Assembly: GCA_000349905.1 (NCBI GenBank)
Contig: KB722736.1
Coordinates: 2,183,428-2,247,427, forward strand
Length of the DNA: 64,000 bases
Reading direction: 5' to 3'
DNA from: Volvariella volvacea V23
Taxonomy: Eukaryota; Basidiomycota; Agaricomycetes; Agaricales; Pluteaceae
Part shown: in pieces, positions 48,834-60,467 of the stretch
How the letters are laid out: each line of letters starts with the position of its first letter
How positions within the stretch are numbered: position 1 is the stretch's first letter
Program-made: the position numbers and the translations under genes
Notes under the pieces: generated by a model
What the model saw: the letters and a program-made list of their open reading frames with translations, nothing else
Database searches by the model: none
What the model was told of the DNA's origin: nothing

Positions 48834-50848
48834 ATGCTCGAGACAGACGACCTATATACTGCAATCCTGGCAATCCTCGTGCTGTATGGCCTGCAATCCT
48901 ATGTGAAGGCGAAACGTTCCCCTGTACGACAGCGATTCCTCTCTGTTTTAGGATAGAACTGACCTTCGTCTAGCTCAATGCCATCCCCACTGTGGGTCCC
49001 AAGGGCTTGTTTGGCACCTACCTCGGCGCTGTGCAGTCACTGTTCAAGGCGCACGAATTCGTTCAAGAAGGCTACGATAAAGTATGTTGCCTCGATCTCT
49101 CTTTCTGTCTATCAACTCACCACGGACACAGTACTATGGCTCCGCCTTCAAACTCCCAATGCTGACCCAATGGATGGTGGTTGTCAGCGGTCCCAAAATG
49201 GTTGACGAATTGCGAAAAGCCCCTGACGATGTCTTGTCGTTCAACGAAGCCGTGGCAGATGTAAGTAAACCAATTCATTGGTAATGGTGATCTTATATGC
49301 CCTCAGTCTCTTCAAATTGATTATACGCTGGGCCCCGAGATTCACCATGATCCGTATCACACTGCCAGCGTCCGCACCCCACTGACACGAAATTTGGCCG
49401 CCCGCTTTGGAGATGTACAAGACGAGATTGCGGCTGCCTTCACCGAGCTTGTTCCCCCCACTGATGGTATAATTTCTTCCTCTCAGAATTGATCGCATTG
49501 ACGACATCTTGAAACAGAATGGACCAAGGTTACAGCTTATGAAACAGTGATGCAAGTAGTATGCAGGTCCAGCAACCGCTTGTTTGTTGGTTTACCTATT
49601 TGTGGGTCTCTCGATCACCTTTGCACGTAACGATCGACGAGATATCATTCTTCATAGGCCGTGATCCTGACTATCGTCGCCTCAATGAACAATTCACCGT
49701 TGACGTCGTCACAACAGGCCAGATATTGGCCCAGCTTCCACCCATTCTCAGACCGTAGGTCATCTCTCGTTGGCATAAGATGTCAAACTAAAGACTAACA
49801 GGATTTTCGGGCGTCTCCTTACCAATGTTGAAAAGAGCATTCAACGCGCAATTGGCCATCTTGGACCTATGATTCAGGAACGCTTGGATATGGAGGAGAA
49901 ATATGGAGCTGATAGACCAGAACGACCGGTAATGCAACAACACCTTTATTCGTCAATAATGCTACTGTGCTGACTCGTCACTTTTTCCAGAACGATTTGA
50001 TAAGCTGGCTACTGGATTATGCTCAAGGTTATCAAAGGACTGTGCGTGATTTGGTCATTAGAGTGCTTGCGACAAATTTTGCTGCGATTCATACAACATC
50101 CATGGTTGGTTCTTGAGTTAATTTAACTTCGCAGAAAACTCAAGCGTTAATAGGGTTTTACAAATGCACTTTTCGATCTTGCAGCGCGACCGGAATACGT
50201 TGAAGAGTTGCGCGAAGAAATAACTGCTGTCATTGAATCCGAGGGTTGGTCGAAAACAGCCATGGGGAAGCTACGAAAGCTCGACAGCTTTGTAAAAGAG
50301 TCACAGAGGTTATCAGGACTCGGTGCTAGTACGTGCCTCTTATGCATCATCCCCTTTGATAACTCAGAGTCCGGCAGTTACGATGAGTCGGTATGCATTG
50401 AAGGATTTCACCTTCTCAGATGGGACAGTTATTCCTGCTGGCACAACAGTATCAGTAGCTTCGCTGTCTACACACCTCGACCAGTCCAACTATCAAGATC
50501 CATTGTCGTTCCGTGGCTTCAGGTTTGCTGAAATGCGAGAGGATGAGGGTGAGAGCATTAAGCACCAGGCGGTCTCACTCACTCTGGATTGGGTCACATT
50601 CGGAAGTGGCCGTCATGCATGGTAAGTCAACCCCTTTGTGCTACAGATGCACAGAAGCTGACATTGTATACACAAGTCCGGGACGGTTCTTTGCTATCAA
50701 CGAGATCAAAGCTATGCTGGCACACGTGTTGCTCAATTACGACGTTAGAATGGCCAACGAGGGGATTCGCCCTTCTGGCAAGTGGTTTGCAGTAGCTTAC
50801 GTTCCCGACCCCAAGGCGGAAGTTATGTTCAGGAAAAGAACGGTGTAG
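48834..50848 (+). CDS. Cytochrome P450, copy A of a local family
   Basis: Heme-thiolate monooxygenase, substrate unknown. The start ATG at 48834 gives MLETDDLYTAILAILVLYGL, a membrane-anchor helix. The N-terminal half has NAIPTVGPKGLFGTYLGAVQ, AFKLPMLTQWMVVVSGPKMV, DELRKAPDDVLSFNEAVAD and VCRSSNRLFVGLPICRDPDY. The I-helix is VLATNFAAIHTTSMGFTNAL, with AIHTTS in place of the usual A/GGxDT, as in some fungal gibberellin- and alkaloid-type P450s. The K-helix ExxR is ESQR. The heme loop is FGSGRHACPGRFFAINEIKA. An intron at 50622-50676 interrupts the heme-cysteine codon after TG. The C-terminus VPDPKAEVMFRKRTV is typical. About ten introns in all. It converges with P450-B, whose stop is 357 bp away. 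Confidence 0.93.
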
Positions 50849-51205
50849 ATGTACAGCCCCAGTACCTGACCGCCAAGACCTGTGTTCATCCTATAGAAAC
50901 ACGTTGCTCTGATACTTCCCTTTATCTAATTTTTTTTGTACAAACAACTGCTCACCGGAATTGAACGACGGAATGATCGTTTTAGGAGAAAACACGCAAT
51001 ATTTCATTGTGATAGCAGGTATTCGGGTGTGCATAGTCTTCTCGCAACCTCCTGTATTCTTCTAATCTAAAATACTCTATGCCGGCAATAGATGGTGCAG
51101 TATATGCGACATTCCCGACACTCCCCCTAGCTGTGTGGCAACAGCACCTACGTACTTCAGTAATCAAGGTTTTGAACAGGCACCATTATAGCGGAGCGGG
51201 TGAAA
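50849..51205. other. Convergent 3' interval P450-A / P450-B
   Basis: 357 bp between converging stops, with a T run near 50930. No gene seen. Confidence 0.5.
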
Positions 51206-53256
51206 TCAATCATGCGCCTCCGACCGCTCGCGGAAAAGAATCTTCGCACTTTGGTTTGGCATAGTCGTTGTCCCAAAGGGCTGGTCCTTGGGTCTCCCAT
51301 GGCCATCGAGGAACTTGATGTCGTAATGAAGCAAGACATGAACTAATAAACACTTGACCTCATTAACGGCAAAGAAACGTCCAGGGCTGCCATGACAAAG
51401 TAAGTATACGCAGATTGACAAGCGCATTACTGGAGGTCCTTCACTCACCAAGCGTGCTTCCCAGACCCAAACACAAGCCATTCTATGGGCAGTCCAACAG
51501 CCAAGTGGTTTGTCGGTGATCCCTCTTGCTCCCGCAGCTTAGAAAATCTGAAAGCATCGAACACCCAGGGATCGGGGTAGTACTTCTCTTCGTGGTGGAT
51601 CGAGAATGCAGGTGCACCAACGTAGGTTCCAGTAGGGATCACCGTCCCATCAGGGAACTTGATATCTTTCATAGCCTTCCGTTCGAGTGCCACTAAAACA
51701 GACCATAAGCTGCAAGGGCCAAGGAGAGTGCGAGAGACGAACCTGAGCCAGCCCGCATCCTGAAGCATTCCTTCACAAAACTATCAATTTTGGATAGCTC
51801 TGACATCGCGGCCCTCGTCCAGCCATGTTGCTTGATCACTCTTTCCGCTTCCTCGCGAAGGGGCTCAACGTATTCCGGGAAAGCAGCCAGATCGTAGAGC
51901 AAATGAGTGAAACCCTGTTGATGCATGAGTGATTTCAATTCAGACCACACAAGGAAGTTCACCAACCATGGTAGTTGTATGAATCGCAGCAAAGTTCATG
52001 ATTAATATACGCAGAGTCATCTCCCTTACTGTGCGCCTCTCCTCTGGAGCAACTTGCAGAAGCCAAGTAATGAGATTGTTCTATCGTTGATAAGTACGGG
52101 TCAGCCATGACGACTCAAACAAGATTCTGCGTACAGGTGAGGAGTCTCCGCCGGTTTCTTTGAATTCTTGCAGCTGCGATTCAATCAGTGGCCCAAGCAA
52201 CCGCATGCCACGCTGTATGTTGGACTCTGCATTCGTCAAGTAACGAGCAGCAAGCCTATGCGACGGCAAATGGGCTCAAAATTGTCCAAGTACCCGTTGT
52301 AAGCTACTCACTTCCTCAAGGGAGAAGGGAATAATAAGATGATGGCACTATTCTTAACAACATCAAGAGTAAACTTTTCGTTGAGTTTGAGGTATTCTTC
52401 ATCGCGGCCTGAAGGAAATTAGAGACCTCATAGTGTTATATTTACCACAGGGTTGCGTACACATCGGTAGATCAACAAAAAGACGGTTGCTGCTCCGGCA
52501 GATGATTTTCATCATGGTTTGGTATACACTGACGGGCACCCATTGACCTTTTGGTATGAAACATAAACAAATCAAAATCCTTTATGAGTGCCCGCACCTT
52601 CTTTACAAGGGACCAAGTCCGAAAATGCAGCAACAATCTCATCCTGGACATCTGCGAACCGTGTTGAGATATTGCGGTTCATGCCCGAGCGGACAGCATC
52701 CGCATGAAAATGGCTTTCGATCATCTCAGGCCCAATGGTATATTCCAATAGCAATATCTAGTGAAAAGTTACATATGCTTCCCAGGAACTTTTTAAGAGG
52801 TCAGAACTGCAGTATACGCACCTCGTTAGCGGGGATCGCAAAAGATAGCTCACTGTCGGGCGCTTTGCGTAGGTGCTCCATCGACGCAGGCTCCCCAACA
52901 AGAACCAGCCACTTCATGAGGGTTGGAATTCTATAGGGCCTGCCTTTGAACTGCCTCGAGTCAGGATTGTATGAAGGGGTCTGCAGGCTAAACCTGGGCG
53001 CACCTTCCTATAACCCTCTTCAATCATATTGTTCATATCAAGTAAAGCCCTAAGTGCCCCCACATAGGACAGAAAGTAGTTTGAGGAACCCAACGCCGGT
53101 ATGTGGTTCAACTAAAGCAATTCCTGGTCAATAATCTTCCCCGACAATGTCAGGCATGAATACGAGTACGTTGGGGGTTTGGGAGACTTGGATGGCCCAG
53201 CGAACTGCAATCCATATTAGTATGGCAGCCAATGCACCAGACGTCGTATACTCCAT
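51206..53256 (-). CDS. Cytochrome P450, copy B of the local family
   Basis: Paralogue of P450-A and P450-C. The start ATG at 53256 gives MEYTTSGALAAILIWIAVRW, an anchor helix. Segments matching copy A include HIPALGSSNYFLSYVGALRA, LLEYTIGPEMIESHFHADAV, RSGMNRNISTRFADVQDEIV and AAFSDLVP. The I-helix region reads FAAIHTTTMG then FTHLLYDLAAFPEYVEPLRE. The ExxR is ECFR (KECFRMRAGS). The heme loop is FGSGKHACPGRFFAVNEVKC, again with an intron (51387-51448) inside the cysteine codon after TG. It ends MPNQSAKILFRERSEAHD. Around ten introns occur. A TATATA element sits about 130 bp upstream of the ATG. No break was found. The substrate is unknown. Confidence 0.9.
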
Positions 53257-53384
53257 GGTCGAACTCGAAAGGTGCCAAAAAGGATATTCCCCCAAGGGCG
53301 CGCATACCCGTTTAAAGGTGAATTGCACCGCGGCAAGTTACCGTGGAGCCCGAGATTTGTTTTGGCATTTCGATCGAGATTACC

Positions 53385-53392
53385 ATATATAA
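53385..53392 (-). promoter_or_regulatory. TATA box of P450-B
   Basis: TATATATG on the minus strand, about 130 bp before the P450-B ATG at 53256. Its role is inferred from position. The same element and spacing occur upstream of P450-C. Confidence 0.45.
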
Positions 53393-53473
53393 GCAGCGGC
53401 GGTGACCCACTTGAAGTCGGTTTTGCAATTGAAAGTGATGGACTAAATCCTCCAAGACATCATTGCAAGAGAA

Positions 53474-55528
53474 CTACGAGACAGGGCTTGTCCTTTTTCT
53501 GAACGCCAATTTGGCAGTTTGATTAGGCACTACACTTATTCCCACTATCGTATCCAGAGGTCTCTCCCTTTCCGTAGCTGCTAGTTTGAAGTCGTAATTC
53601 AATAGGATATAGGCCAAAAGGCATTTGATCTCGTTGACCGCAAAGAATCTGCCTGGGCTGTACCACAGAGGGTAAGACGGGAGCACAATGGGTGATGATG
53701 AAATTTCGCACCATGCGTGTCGTCCAGTACCAAAGGGCAACCACTCTGGGGATAATGTAGCGGTTGCGTGCTTGGCCGGGTACGCATCAGCATCTGCTTC
53801 CTGCATTTTCACAAATCGGAAGCCGTCGAACGAATTTGGATCGGGATACAGCTCTTCATTGTAGTGAATAGAGACTGAAGGTATGGCTACATAACATCCT
53901 GCAGGCAGATAAGTTCCGTCTGAGAAGGTGAAGTCTTTTAGTACTTTGCGTTCCGTTATAACTGTAACCGATATCATGAATAGTCGGTGAAAAACCGTGA
54001 ACAGAGATGTAGGTATCAACTCACTGGCTGTGATTTTTTGCCTCAGAGTTTCTTTCATCACGCTATCCAACTTGACAAGCTTTGCCATGGAGCTTTTTGA
54101 CCACCCATCTTTATTGACAACGTCTTCGACTTCTTCGCGCAAGGGCTGAATATACTCGGGATGGACTGCCAGTGTGTATAGAACATGCGCCACGGTCTGT
54201 GGAACAAGAAAGCTCAATCCATTTGGAAAAGTGTCCGCCGGCATCGACACATACTATGGTTGTCGTGTGGATTGCACCAAAATTGAGGAAAAGAACCCTC
54301 ATGGCTATATCACGGACATTGCGCCTGGATTCTGGAGCAGCCTCCAATAACCATGAAATAAGGTCGTTCTGTATAACTATAAGATAACTCAGGGATACCA
54401 TGCCTCAAAGAATACATACCGGTCGTTTATCCCAGGCTGGACTTTTCTGATTAAGCCAACGGATGCGTGCTTCAATTATGGGCCCGATGTGCTTGATGAT
54501 GCGTCGCATGTTGCGCTCTGGATTAGCTATTAAAGGGGCGAGGAGGCTAGCATAGCAGATATTGAGTGCCGTGCAACCTCAGACGTACTGAATACTCACG
54601 GTTTGAGGAGCGAGGGAAGCGAGGCAATTACAATGGATGATGTGAACAGCTCTGTCGTGAACGTCTCATTCAGTTGTTGATAATCGGGATTGCGACCTAA
54701 GTTGATTGTTAGCTTACATTTATGCACATGGTAATGAGACCTACAGATTGGCAAACCAACAAATACTCGATTGCTCACTCTGCACACGATATGCATAATA
54801 GTGTCATATGCTGAGATCTCTACCCACTCTAATGTGCGAGAGCACATTGAGTCCATTGCCGGGTCCCGTAAATAAATGTAGCGCACCTGTGCCTCGGGAC
54901 GGGACATACACCGAGAAACTGTTCTCGATCTCATCCAAAACGTCTCCAAAAATCTTAGGGATATTACGTGTCAGGGCAGATCTAACTGTATTGACATGGA
55001 AAAAATCCTCCATGATTTCCTTTCCCACTGTGTACGGGGTTTGGAACAGCTACACCCGCTCTATGAATAATGCCATGGCTTGGTGAGAACCGACCACATA
55101 CCTCTTCAATGGCGTTCATGGCAGACAGCTGATCATCTGGAGCTTTCCTCAGCTCGTCCGCTAACTGCGGATTACCCACCACCACTATCCACCTTGTGAG
55201 CAAGGGCACTTTGAAGGATCGGCCACCATACTACCCCCTGTCAATGATACTGGTTGGGCAATGAGGAGAACCATTGAAGAACCTGCTTGCAGCCTTCCAA
55301 TACCGCTGTATGCATCTGAGTTAGCATCCTGAATGCTTCAACATATGAGGAGAAGTATCCGAATGCCCGAGCAGTGGGTATATGTCCCAACTAAATAAAT
55401 TCGATGCGGGTCTGTGCTACGAATGGAAGAATGTGGACGACAACTCTTGCCTTGGGAGCTCTGATGACAGCGACGACAACTTGAGCAATCAAACAAGCCA
55501 AGGCTGCATAAAGGATAGAGGGGGCCAT
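53474..55528 (-). CDS. Cytochrome P450, copy C of the local family
   Basis: Third paralogue. The start ATG at 55528 gives MAPSILYAALACLIAQVVVA, an anchor helix. Later segments are LTRWIVVVGNPQLADELRKA, PDDQLSAMNAIEE, VRSALTRNIPKIFGDVLDEI, HIVCRVSNRVFVGLPI and RNPDYQQLNETFTTELFTSS. The I-helix reads VLFLNFGAIHTTT, followed by VAHVLYTLAVHPEYIQPLRE and EVEDVVNKDGWSKSSMAKLV. The ExxR is ETLR. The heme loop is FGTGRHACPGRFFAVNEIKC, with the intron (53658-53711) in the cysteine codon exactly as in A and B. It ends VVPNQTAKLAFRKRTSPVS. It lies head-to-tail with P450-B, whose promoter occupies the 217-bp gap between them. No disabling change seen. Confidence 0.9.
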
Positions 55529-56302
55529 GGGGCGAATGGAGGAAGAAAAGACCAATTCCCGATTTAAATGGGAATGGGCCTCGTTCAGGCTGGGATGTCC
55601 GAGTAGCCCGCGCGATAGGGACCTTTCAGATATATTGACGGATTTCTTGGTGTTTAATATATAGTGTGACCCCTGGACAGTGCCATCAATGTACAATACC
55701 GGTCTGTAGCATACGATCTTGGAGTAAATTGCTGGAAGACAGAATATTCGTGACCAACAGCAAGAAATCCCAAGACGTTTCGGCTTTGTATCAATCTCAC
55801 CTCCCCAAACTGGAAAGTAGCTGTAGGCGGATTGATGACAAGCAGTTTTGCGTTGAACTGGTACTAGCTCAAGACAGGGTTGTGTTGATAGTCAGTGACC
55901 CGACTCCCTGTAACACTGCACCCAGATCAACTTCGCTTTGAATTTACTCTCAAGAAGCAGCCAGCTGTTGATGACGGTGATGCAGAACACGGGTAGTACA
56001 CAAGTTTGGAAATAAGGCAGTCAGTAAAGGAAACGATCGTGCATTGGCCGATACATCCGTAACTCTGCAACTGGCGAGAGCGATACGTCTGTCGCCGCTG
56101 GCCGTATCTCTCGTTATGAACCACCGTTGGTGATATTGGCTATTGGCCGTAGCACAACGCGGTCCTTTGGCAGAAGATAAGCAAGGATAAACAAAGACTC
56201 ACGTGGCACCGCTGGTCACAACACGCCCCTTTCGTCTTCTCCCATCCCCCACAATCCTTATACCCATCCCGTCCGGCTTCCTTGTCTCTTAGCCTTAGCC
56301 CA
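55529..56302. promoter_or_regulatory. Divergent region P450-C / CDC14
   Basis: 774 bp between outward-facing starts; carries the P450-C TATA element at 55658-55663. No gene seen; short frames have no domain content. Confidence 0.4.
55658..55663 (-). promoter_or_regulatory. TATA box of P450-C
   Basis: TATATA within TATATATTAA on the minus strand, 130 bp upstream of the P450-C ATG at 55528. This is the same distance as the element before P450-B. Confidence 0.45.
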
Positions 56303-58601
56303 ATGGCCCCGAAGTGCGAACCTCTGTGCCATTTTGGAGATAGGTCAGTCTCCGTCGCGTCAATAGCCATCACGACCCAGAAGAGTACTAATATTCGACA
56401 CGCGACTTTCATCTACAGGTTATACTTCACAACATTTCCTCATCCTCCACCCTCCCCACCCACTCTTAATCGTCTAGCAGCAGAACCAGGAAACCAACCA
56501 CGCGTCAGGGCGCGACCAAGAGGCGGTCCTTCTGCTTCACCAGACGACAATGCCTTATACTATTACTTCACCATCGACGACCAGTTACTCTATTTTCCCT
56601 TTTTTCAGGATTGGGGTCCGCTTAATATCGCAATGGTATACAAAGCGTGTATCTTGATACACGAACTCCTTGAGGTGCGGAAATCATCCCCATCATTGCA
56701 ACACTTCCACCTCATGCCACTCACGTGCACTCCACTGCAATTGTTTCCAACCATCCTACGCACTTGAGCAGGACAAGAACTTGGCATCTTACCGATTAGT
56801 CCTATACTCTTCTGATGACCCGCGACGGAAAGCAAATGCAGCATTGTTGATGGCACTATATGTCGTGCGTGTCACTTGGGTGGTACCCACGGTGGAATGC
56901 CTTCTGATTCACCGAATCTAGATGATTGTACAACGACGTGCACCATGGGAAGCCTTCCATCCTATATCCGAAATAGAATTTATGTCCTTCCGTGATGCGG
57001 GACGCGGTCCGGCGGACTTCAATCTCAACATTCAGGATTGCCTGTGGGGAATATGGAAAGCGATGCAGAATGGCCTATGTGATATGAACGAATTCAGCGT
57101 AGAGGAGTATGAGTTCTACGAGAAGGTGGATAACGGGGACTGGAACTGGATAACACCAAACTTCATCGCATTCGCATCGCCGTCTGATCCTAATTGGAGA
57201 GAGACGCAAACAAAGGACGGTGCCACAGTGGACCTACAACAGGGAAGTGCATCACCACGCAAAAATCTCGCATTGCAGCGCAAACTTCCGCAACCCTTCC
57301 TCAACTGCCTGGATTATTTCGAGAAGAGAAATGTCAGGCTCGTTATACGCTTGAACACCAAAATGTACGACCGAAAGACTTTTCTGGAGCGAGGAATCGA
57401 TCATATGGAGCTCTATTTCGACGATGGAACGAACCCAACGGACGAGATTGTTCGAACTTTCATCGAGGTGGCAGACCGGATAATAGAACAGGGGGGAGCT
57501 GTAGCTGTGCATGTACGTCCTTTCTTCTTCACATGCTCCCTCAGACGTTCCAACATGACGGTGTAGTGCAAAGCTGGGCTTGGACGGACTGGTACACTGA
57601 TTGGAGCCTATCTCATCTGGAAATACGGCTTCACAGCAAACGAAGCTATCGCGTTTATGCGGATTGTTCGGCCTGGAAGTGTCGTTGGACCGCAGCAACA
57701 ATATATGTACCTTAAACAGCTAGAGTGGGCGAAATGGGCAGCTGCGGACGAGGTGAAGAAGCAGACAACAGTTAGCGTTTCCCCACAACCTGTAGTCACA
57801 CCAGCTACACCACCTGCTGATACCGACGACGAAATGCGACCAGCCACCCCTCCAGCACCTGGCGCTCACATACCACCAGTGACTCCTGGAAGGCACATAG
57901 CCGCTGCTCAAGCCAAAGCGAAAGCTATTGCCCCTCCTGGACAACCGCGCAAGGGAACGATGGCCAAGCGAGTTGCTCAGGATTCTGACGAGGAGGACGA
58001 GGCAGACGACGCTCTACCAGCGTTAGGTGCTGCTCCCGTCGCACGCACGAAAGTGAAAACAGCGAAAACAGCAGCTCCTAGAGGTGTGACCGCTTCCGAG
58101 CCGAGACCTGCTCGGATTACCCGTTCAACAGCTGGAGTGCGCCAGACGGTGCCTGTTCCTCCCGCTTCACCGACCAAAGCAAGCCAAGGGCCCAATAAGA
58201 TACCCAGGCTGGCATCTACTAGAACTACGTCAGCTGCTAAAGCTGTTGCCGCAGCTAAAGGAAACACGTCGGACTCAGGTTCACGGTCAGGGACTTCAAA
58301 AACACCTGTGCCCGTATCGACGAGACGAGTCCAACCACCAGGATCACCCAGAATGGCACCCTCCAGATTGCCAACACTGATACCATCAAAACGATCTCAC
58401 CACACATCATCGCTGAGCGAAGTGGCCGTTCCTGCACTAAGGACACGTTCAGCTACTGCAGCAGCAAAGACTGCAGACTCATCGTGGGTCAGTAATAACT
58501 CTGGGTCAGTAGTGGTGCCTGCAAACAAATCGGAACGACCAGGGTTGAGGAATAGCAGACGTAGGAGGAGCAGTTTCAGCGCGGCGGATGTAGTGGCTTA
58601 A
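56303..58601 (+). CDS. CDC14: CDC14 dual-specificity phosphatase
   Basis: Reverses CDK phosphorylation at mitotic exit. The ATG at 56303 starts [13 protein letters not shown], spliced to [20 protein letters not shown]. The non-catalytic N-domain follows: [79 protein letters not shown] and [20 protein letters not shown]. The catalytic domain has [40 protein letters not shown] and the P-loop [20 protein letters not shown]. His and Cys of the P-loop are separated by an intron at 57513-57566. [20 protein letters not shown] and [20 protein letters not shown] follow. The C-terminal tail of about 290 residues is disordered, Ala/Pro/Thr-rich and basic, with SP/TP sites, a common place for CDK control and nucleolar targeting. 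It ends [10 protein letters not shown]. Confidence 0.95.
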
Positions 58602-59035
58602 AGCTACGAGGGGGTTTACGTCTCCTCTGTGTGAGAATCCACATTTCATGCATTTTCGGTTATTCCCTGCTATTTTCGCATTCATGGCACGCATATAATC
58701 GTTTGGTTTATCGCCCTACATTGCATCTTCAACGCAACTACCATCTTTCCCCTCTACACCATCCAACACTGTCATCTACTTTTGCCTATTACTGTTATGA
58801 TGCGCTTATCACAAAAGCATTTATGAATTTTATGATCCCCAATTTCACTGAACTATCCCTTGAGAGACAATCATTCGTATGGCTTCCCATTTGTTATAAT
58901 CTTTCGAATCTCTTTCACTTGTTCAAATCCCAATCTGGAATTCGGGCAGATCCCCTAATGTTGTCGACAAGTTAAATCTAACAAAGAATGCATCTCAATT
59001 TTTTTTTTACACATTTTGGAGCTCGTCCCAGTGGA
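58602..59035. other. Convergent 3' interval CDC14 / HEM12
   Basis: 434 bp between converging stops; AT-rich with a run of T near 59000. No gene seen. Confidence 0.5.
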
Positions 59036-60313
59036 TCAAGGCCCAGATGAGTATTTCTGCACACACTCGAAGAACCACCTTAAATCCTCGGGATCAACGC
59101 CAGGTGTAATCCCGTGTCCCAAGTTTGCGATCCAACCACCTTTTCTAGTCTCTCTGAATCCTTGGCACATCCTCTTTACGTATTGCTCAATAGCATCCCT
59201 ACCACCATACAGCACATTAGGATCCAGGTTTCCTTGTAGCGCCACTCTGTCATTGACAAGCTGGCGGGCTTCGGAGGGATCAATGACCCAGTCTAGTCCG
59301 AGGACATCATAGCCAGCATTTTGGGATAGGAAGGAAATGGCTTGATTGGCCCCCTTGGCGAAAAGAATTAAAGGGACCTGGGGGATGTTCTCTTGAGAGA
59401 GACGAGAACGGACTTTGGTGGATATTTGTTTGAGGGAGGGGAAGGAGAAGGTTTCGAAGTCGTAGGGTGATAGCTCGCCCGCCCAGGAATCAAATACTTG
59501 GAGAAGCTATTGGTTGTGAGGCCATGACACGAGGAAATGGGTGAATGCACGAACCTGGGCACCAGCTTTAATCTGTCCGACTAGGAAATCAACGCATACA
59601 TCAGCAATGCGGGTGATGAGCGCCTTTGATTCCTCGGGATATTTATACAGCCAGCTCTTTGCTTTTTGCAACGTCTTACTTCCACCACCCTCAATCATGT
59701 AGGCAAACAAAGTCCAGGGGGCACCGCAGAACCCGATGAGAGGAACTTGACCGTCCAGCTGTTTTCTAGTGAGAGTGATGGCATCAAACACGTATCCCAA
59801 CTCTTCGTTCACGTCGACGGTTGGGGAGAGCTTGTTGATATCAGCTGGTGTGTTGAGGGGATCGGGAAATTGGGGACCAGGATTCATGAGCACTTCCATG
59901 CCCATTGCTTGTGGGACCACCAGGATATCGCTAAAGATTATGGATCCATCTACGAGACCAGAATACCTTCGGACCGGTTGGAGGGTGACCTCGGCAGCGA
60001 GGGCAGGAGTACGACATATTTCGAAGAATTCATGCGATTCGCGGACCTTGCGGAACTCTGGGAGAGAAAGAAATGAAAGGCACACAAGGGGAAGATGTTA
60101 TTTCAACTTGGAGACGCGGTTGACCACCGAGGTGAAATCGAACCAGGGAGGTACCGGCCAGCTTGTCGCATGACCCAGACAGGTGCTCGTTCAGTGTCTT
60201 CTCCTGTCGAGGATCGAGATGAGCGGGCTGCGCAATAGACAGACGATGGACTGACCTCGAGCTGCACGGATGAGGAGGTCATTCTTGAGCGGTGGAAAGT
60301 CTGCGTTGGACAT
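59036..60313 (-). CDS. HEM12: Uroporphyrinogen III decarboxylase
   Basis: Cytosolic enzyme that removes four carboxyl groups from uroporphyrinogen III to give coproporphyrinogen III in heme synthesis. Exon 1 (ATG at 60313) is MSNADFPPLKNDLLIRAARG. After an intron comes the N-terminal signature TERAPVWVMRQAGRYLPEFR, with the Arg residues that bind substrate carboxylates. Then come FFEICRTPALAAEVTLQPVR, SIIFSDILVVPQAMGMEVLM (with the catalytic Asp), VPLIGFCGAPWTLFAYMIEG, LLQVFDSWAGELSPYDFETF, YDVLGLDWVIDPSEARQLVN, VALQGNLDPNVLYGG and GWIANLGHGITPGVDPEDLR, holding the conserved His. It ends FFECVQKYSSGP. Four introns. All key motifs are present. Divergent from SHG1 over only 154 bp. Confidence 0.97.
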
Positions 60314-60467
60314 GTCTGGAAAGGAGGGATGTGCTCCTCGAGTGTCGGATTTCCAGCCTTATGATAGACTGTAAAGACTTACGTTCTCAGGTTGTCGGTG
60401 AGAGGCAGCGCGTAGACCGGCAATCTTATCTGCCAAGTATCTTTTCCCACTCATCCATCCTTGCCTC
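60314..60467. promoter_or_regulatory. Divergent promoter HEM12 / SHG1-like
   Basis: 154 bp between outward-facing ATGs, so the two promoters must overlap. No TATA box recognised. Confidence 0.5.
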
